From assembly GCA_020631605.1 (NCBI GenBank), contig JAHDGZ010000010.1, forward strand, positions 1-38,134: a DNA stretch of 38,134 nucleotides, read 5' to 3'. Positions 35,311-38,134 of the stretch are shown in pieces; position 1 is the first letter of the stretch, and each line of letters opens with the position of its first letter. The translations under genes and the position numbers were made by a program. The DNA is from a bacterium (GTDB lineage Bacteria > Patescibacteriota > Gracilibacteria > Absconditabacterales > Absconditicoccaceae). Below the pieces are notes generated by a model. That model saw only the letters and a program-made list of their open reading frames with translations. It made no database searches and was not told the DNA's origin.

Positions 35311-36801
35311 ATGCATTTCGAGTTACAATCATCATTTTCTCCAGCAGGTGATCAGCCAAACGCAATACATGATCTGACACTTGGTTTTCAGAAATGAAAA
35401 AACAGACAAACATTACTGTGAGCAACTGGTACGGGTAAAACATTTACCATGGCTCATATCATTCAGAATCTTCAAAAACCTACATTAATCCTCTCCCACA
35501 ATAAGACTCTAGCTGCTCAGCTTGCTACTGAATTCAAACATTTCTTCCCCAAAAGTGCCGTACACTATTTTGTATCATATTTTGATTATTATCAACCAGA
35601 AAGTTATCTGGCAGATAGAGATATGTATATAGAGAAAGAGGCAACGATAAATCAAGAAATACAAATGTATAGATTAGGAGCACTTGCTTCACTACTCTCT
35701 CGTCCAGACACCATTATCGTATCATCAGTATCAGCACTCTATGGACTAGGTCAAAAAGAATTTTTCGCAGAAAACACCCTCAAGTTCTATGTAGGACAAG
35801 AATATAATTTCAAGGAAATCAAACAACAACTTATCAAAATACAATATCAACCAGTACAGAGCAAGATTGAACAATGAATGTTTGAGATGAGAGGTGAGAT
35901 GATTGATATCTATTCTAGTATCGAAAAAAAGCTGTATAGGCTCATGTTTGATGAAGATACGCTAGAGCATATTCAGGTCATACATCCCATCACATTTCAA
36001 CAGCAATGACAACTAGACTCTGTTACAATCTGGCCAGGAACGCAGTATCTTCAAGATATGAACGATACAGAGAAAATCCTGAATCAGATGTCTATAGAAA
36101 TGGAAATACATCATAAGAAACTAACTACAGAAGGCCGCATACTTGAAGCTGAAAGAATCAAGAAAAGAGTAGAATATGATATTCGTATGATCAGGGAGAC
36201 GTGATTTACTAATGGGATAGAAAACTACTCACTCTATTTTGATCAAAGGCATCCCGGTCAGGCTCCCAATACTCTCTTTGACTATTTCCCAGATGATTTC
36301 TTGTGTATATTGGATGAGTCACACATGACTATTCCACAACTACAAGCAATGCCCAAGGCTGATAGATCTAGAAAAGATAGTCTTATAACACATGGATTTA
36401 GACTTCCTAGTGCCATGGATCATAGACCACTAAATTTCTATGAATTGGAGGGTCTGCTGTGATGGAGAAAACCACAAGATGCAAGTGAGATGATGAACCA
36501 AGCATGACTATGATACTTCGATGACAGACTCTGAGTAGACTCAGCAGCAATGCAACAAGCTCATCTAACAGATCTCATTTCTAGGAAAAAATGATCAGCA
36601 AAAACATTGTTCACTTCTGCTACTCCAGCAAAATATGAATATGAAAATAGTGAACAAATTATTGAACAAATTATTAGACCAACAGGATTGCTAGATCCTA
36701 TCACGTATGTCTATCCCAAGTCGTGAGATTATACTAGCCTAGTTGCTAGTGTTGATACTCTCATCAAGAATAAGCCACATGTCAAAAAAATGTTTGAGTA
36801 A
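35311..36801 (+). CDS. uvrB: UvrB-like excinuclease subunit, C-terminally truncated (496 aa)
   Basis: [124 protein letters not shown] then stop TAA shortly after. Confidence 0.92.
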
Positions 36802-36830
36802 ATGCTTCCTTTGATCTCTCTCCATCATCT

Positions 36831-38126
36831 ATGTTAAGCCTCTATATACATACGCCTTTTTGTGATGTAAAATGTGACTACTGCAGTTTTCATGTTCTAC
36901 CAACCAAGGACCTAGAAAATGAGCCAGCACTCATCACTGAGTATGTTGCTGCACTCAAGAAAGAGATTAGTGAATGGAGTTCAACGATCTGAAAAGAAGA
37001 GATCAAAACCATCTACTTCTGATGAGGTACTCCTACCAAGCTATGAACACAAAATCTGATTGATATTATCTTACTCTTGGATGAAAAATTTGATTTGGAG
37101 GACTTAGGAGAACTCACTATAGAGTGTAATCCTGAACCACCTGAACAAATCTATGATCTCATAAAAACTCTTCATAAAACACTTAAGAAAGTCCCAAGAA
37201 TTAGACTTAGTGTTGGGATACAAACCTTTGATAATGACATACTCAAAGAATCTGGTAGACAATATAATTTTAATGCACTTACCACATTTCTGAGAACACT
37301 TCAAAAGATTAAACAGTATAATGTCTCTTATAACTTAGATTTTATTGCTTTTGGTAAGTGGAGAACTTTGCGTAATGGGGAAAGAGAATTGTGGAGAGCA
37401 GCAGAACGTGATTTCTTGGAGTGACTGATAGCAAGTCAGATGGCAGACTCTTTCTCTGCTTATACCTTAGAATTGTTTCCATGAAGTACATGGTACAATG
37501 AACGTATACAACAAACCGATAAAATGAAAGATGGACATGGTCTCAAGCAATACGGAGATGATGATGAAGTCTATGACGAGTTCAACTATTATAAGGAGCT
37601 GTTTCTTTCCTATTGATACAAAAGGTATGAGCTCTCTAACTTTGCACTACAATGAAAGTCTTCAGTACACAATAGAGCATACTGGGAAATGGAAAGCTAT
37701 CTGTGATTATGATCCTGAGCAAGCAGCTTTATTAACAAGAATCATAAACAATTCAAAGGCATTGCTGACCACTTGTGAGTAACTACTGACATTGATACTA
37801 TTGCATGAATGCGTTGGTCTAACACCAAAGCTATTAAGAAGTATCTTGAATGAGACTATGCAGATACCACATCTCTCATTGAGATGAATGCACAAGATTA
37901 TCTGATAGAAGAGTTTTTTCTTTCTCTCAGAACTGATAGTGGGATCTCAAACCTAGAGAAATATCAACCAGTGCTTGTTGCAGACTATAAAAATATTGTT
38001 GCGCAACTTAGTGAACAGTGATTTGTTGAGACTCAACGTCGAGAAGATGATCAAAAACTACTGCTCACTGATCAGTGAATGGATGTCTATAATGAGATCA
38101 TCACTTCCTTGCTAGAGCATATATAA
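36831..38126 (+). CDS. hemW: HemW-like radical SAM protein (coproporphyrinogen III oxidase family, 431 aa)
   Basis: LYIHTPFCDVKCDYCSFH (CxxxCxxC), IYFGGGTPTKL, RIRLSVGIQTFDNDILKESGR, VHNRAYWEMESYLGLGPGASSF with three TGA-coded Gly; ends TAA. Confidence 0.9.
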
Positions 38127-38134
38127 GAATTATC

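Noticed and set aside
37077-37782. Apparent break of hemW into two or more ORFs
   Set aside because: Reading TGA as Gly gives one continuous 431-aa HemW-like protein; the splits are code artefacts.
1-38134. Fragmented short ORFs interpreted as a pseudogene-rich or frameshifted region
   Set aside because: The fragments join in the same frame across TGA without frameshifts, and TGA coincides with conserved glycines; this is an alternative code, not decay.
1-38134. TGA read as tryptophan (code 4) or selenocysteine
   Set aside because: TGA falls at obligate Gly positions (P-loops, HELGH, DKTGTLT), TGG is used for Trp, and TGA is far too frequent for selenocysteine.
1-38134. CRISPR array, transposase, integrase, prophage or toxin-antitoxin module
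   Set aside because: No regularly spaced direct repeats and no recognisable mobile-element or defence genes were seen in any reconstructed frame.

Overview
This 38 kb window is ordinary-looking chromosome from a bacterium that reads UGA as glycine (translation table 25, known from Absconditabacteria/SR1 and Gracilibacteria/BD1-5). The supplied ORF track treats TGA as a stop and therefore breaks almost every gene. Reading TGA as Gly, I rebuilt about 27 long CDSs by hand, all ending in TAA or TAG, with family motifs completed exactly at the TGA codons (ABC P-loop GRSGSGKST, LSGGEKQR, FtsH HELGH, P-type ATPase DKTGTLT, GlmS MCGI, HemW LGLGPGASS, AlaS-type GGGSDG). Recognisable genes: ABC exporter, two tandem Nudix-like proteins, M16 peptidase, AlaS C-terminal/AlaX-like protein, TPR protein, PSP1/RicT-like protein, FtsH, MutY-like glycosylase, polysaccharide deacetylase, rhomboid protease, VanX-like D,D-dipeptidase, Y-family polymerase, tRNA-Lys(CUU), GlmS, a Cys-rich secreted protein, a 1384-aa coiled-coil protein, CCA-adding enzyme/HD protein, P-type ATPase, ribosomal protein L9, a DnaA-like AAA+ protein, UvrB and HemW. 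The most interesting items are: (i) a divergent DnaA-like protein that has lost the Walker A lysine, in a three-gene cluster with repeats in front of it; (ii) a UvrB that stops before helicase domain 3; (iii) a giant coiled-coil protein with a degenerate metalloprotease-like HEIFT motif; (iv) tandem degenerate Nudix paralogs; (v) a free-standing AlaS C-terminal module; (vi) a MutY without the Fe-S cluster cysteines. No CRISPR array or mobile element was seen. All coordinates were derived by hand; start codons are the least certain part.
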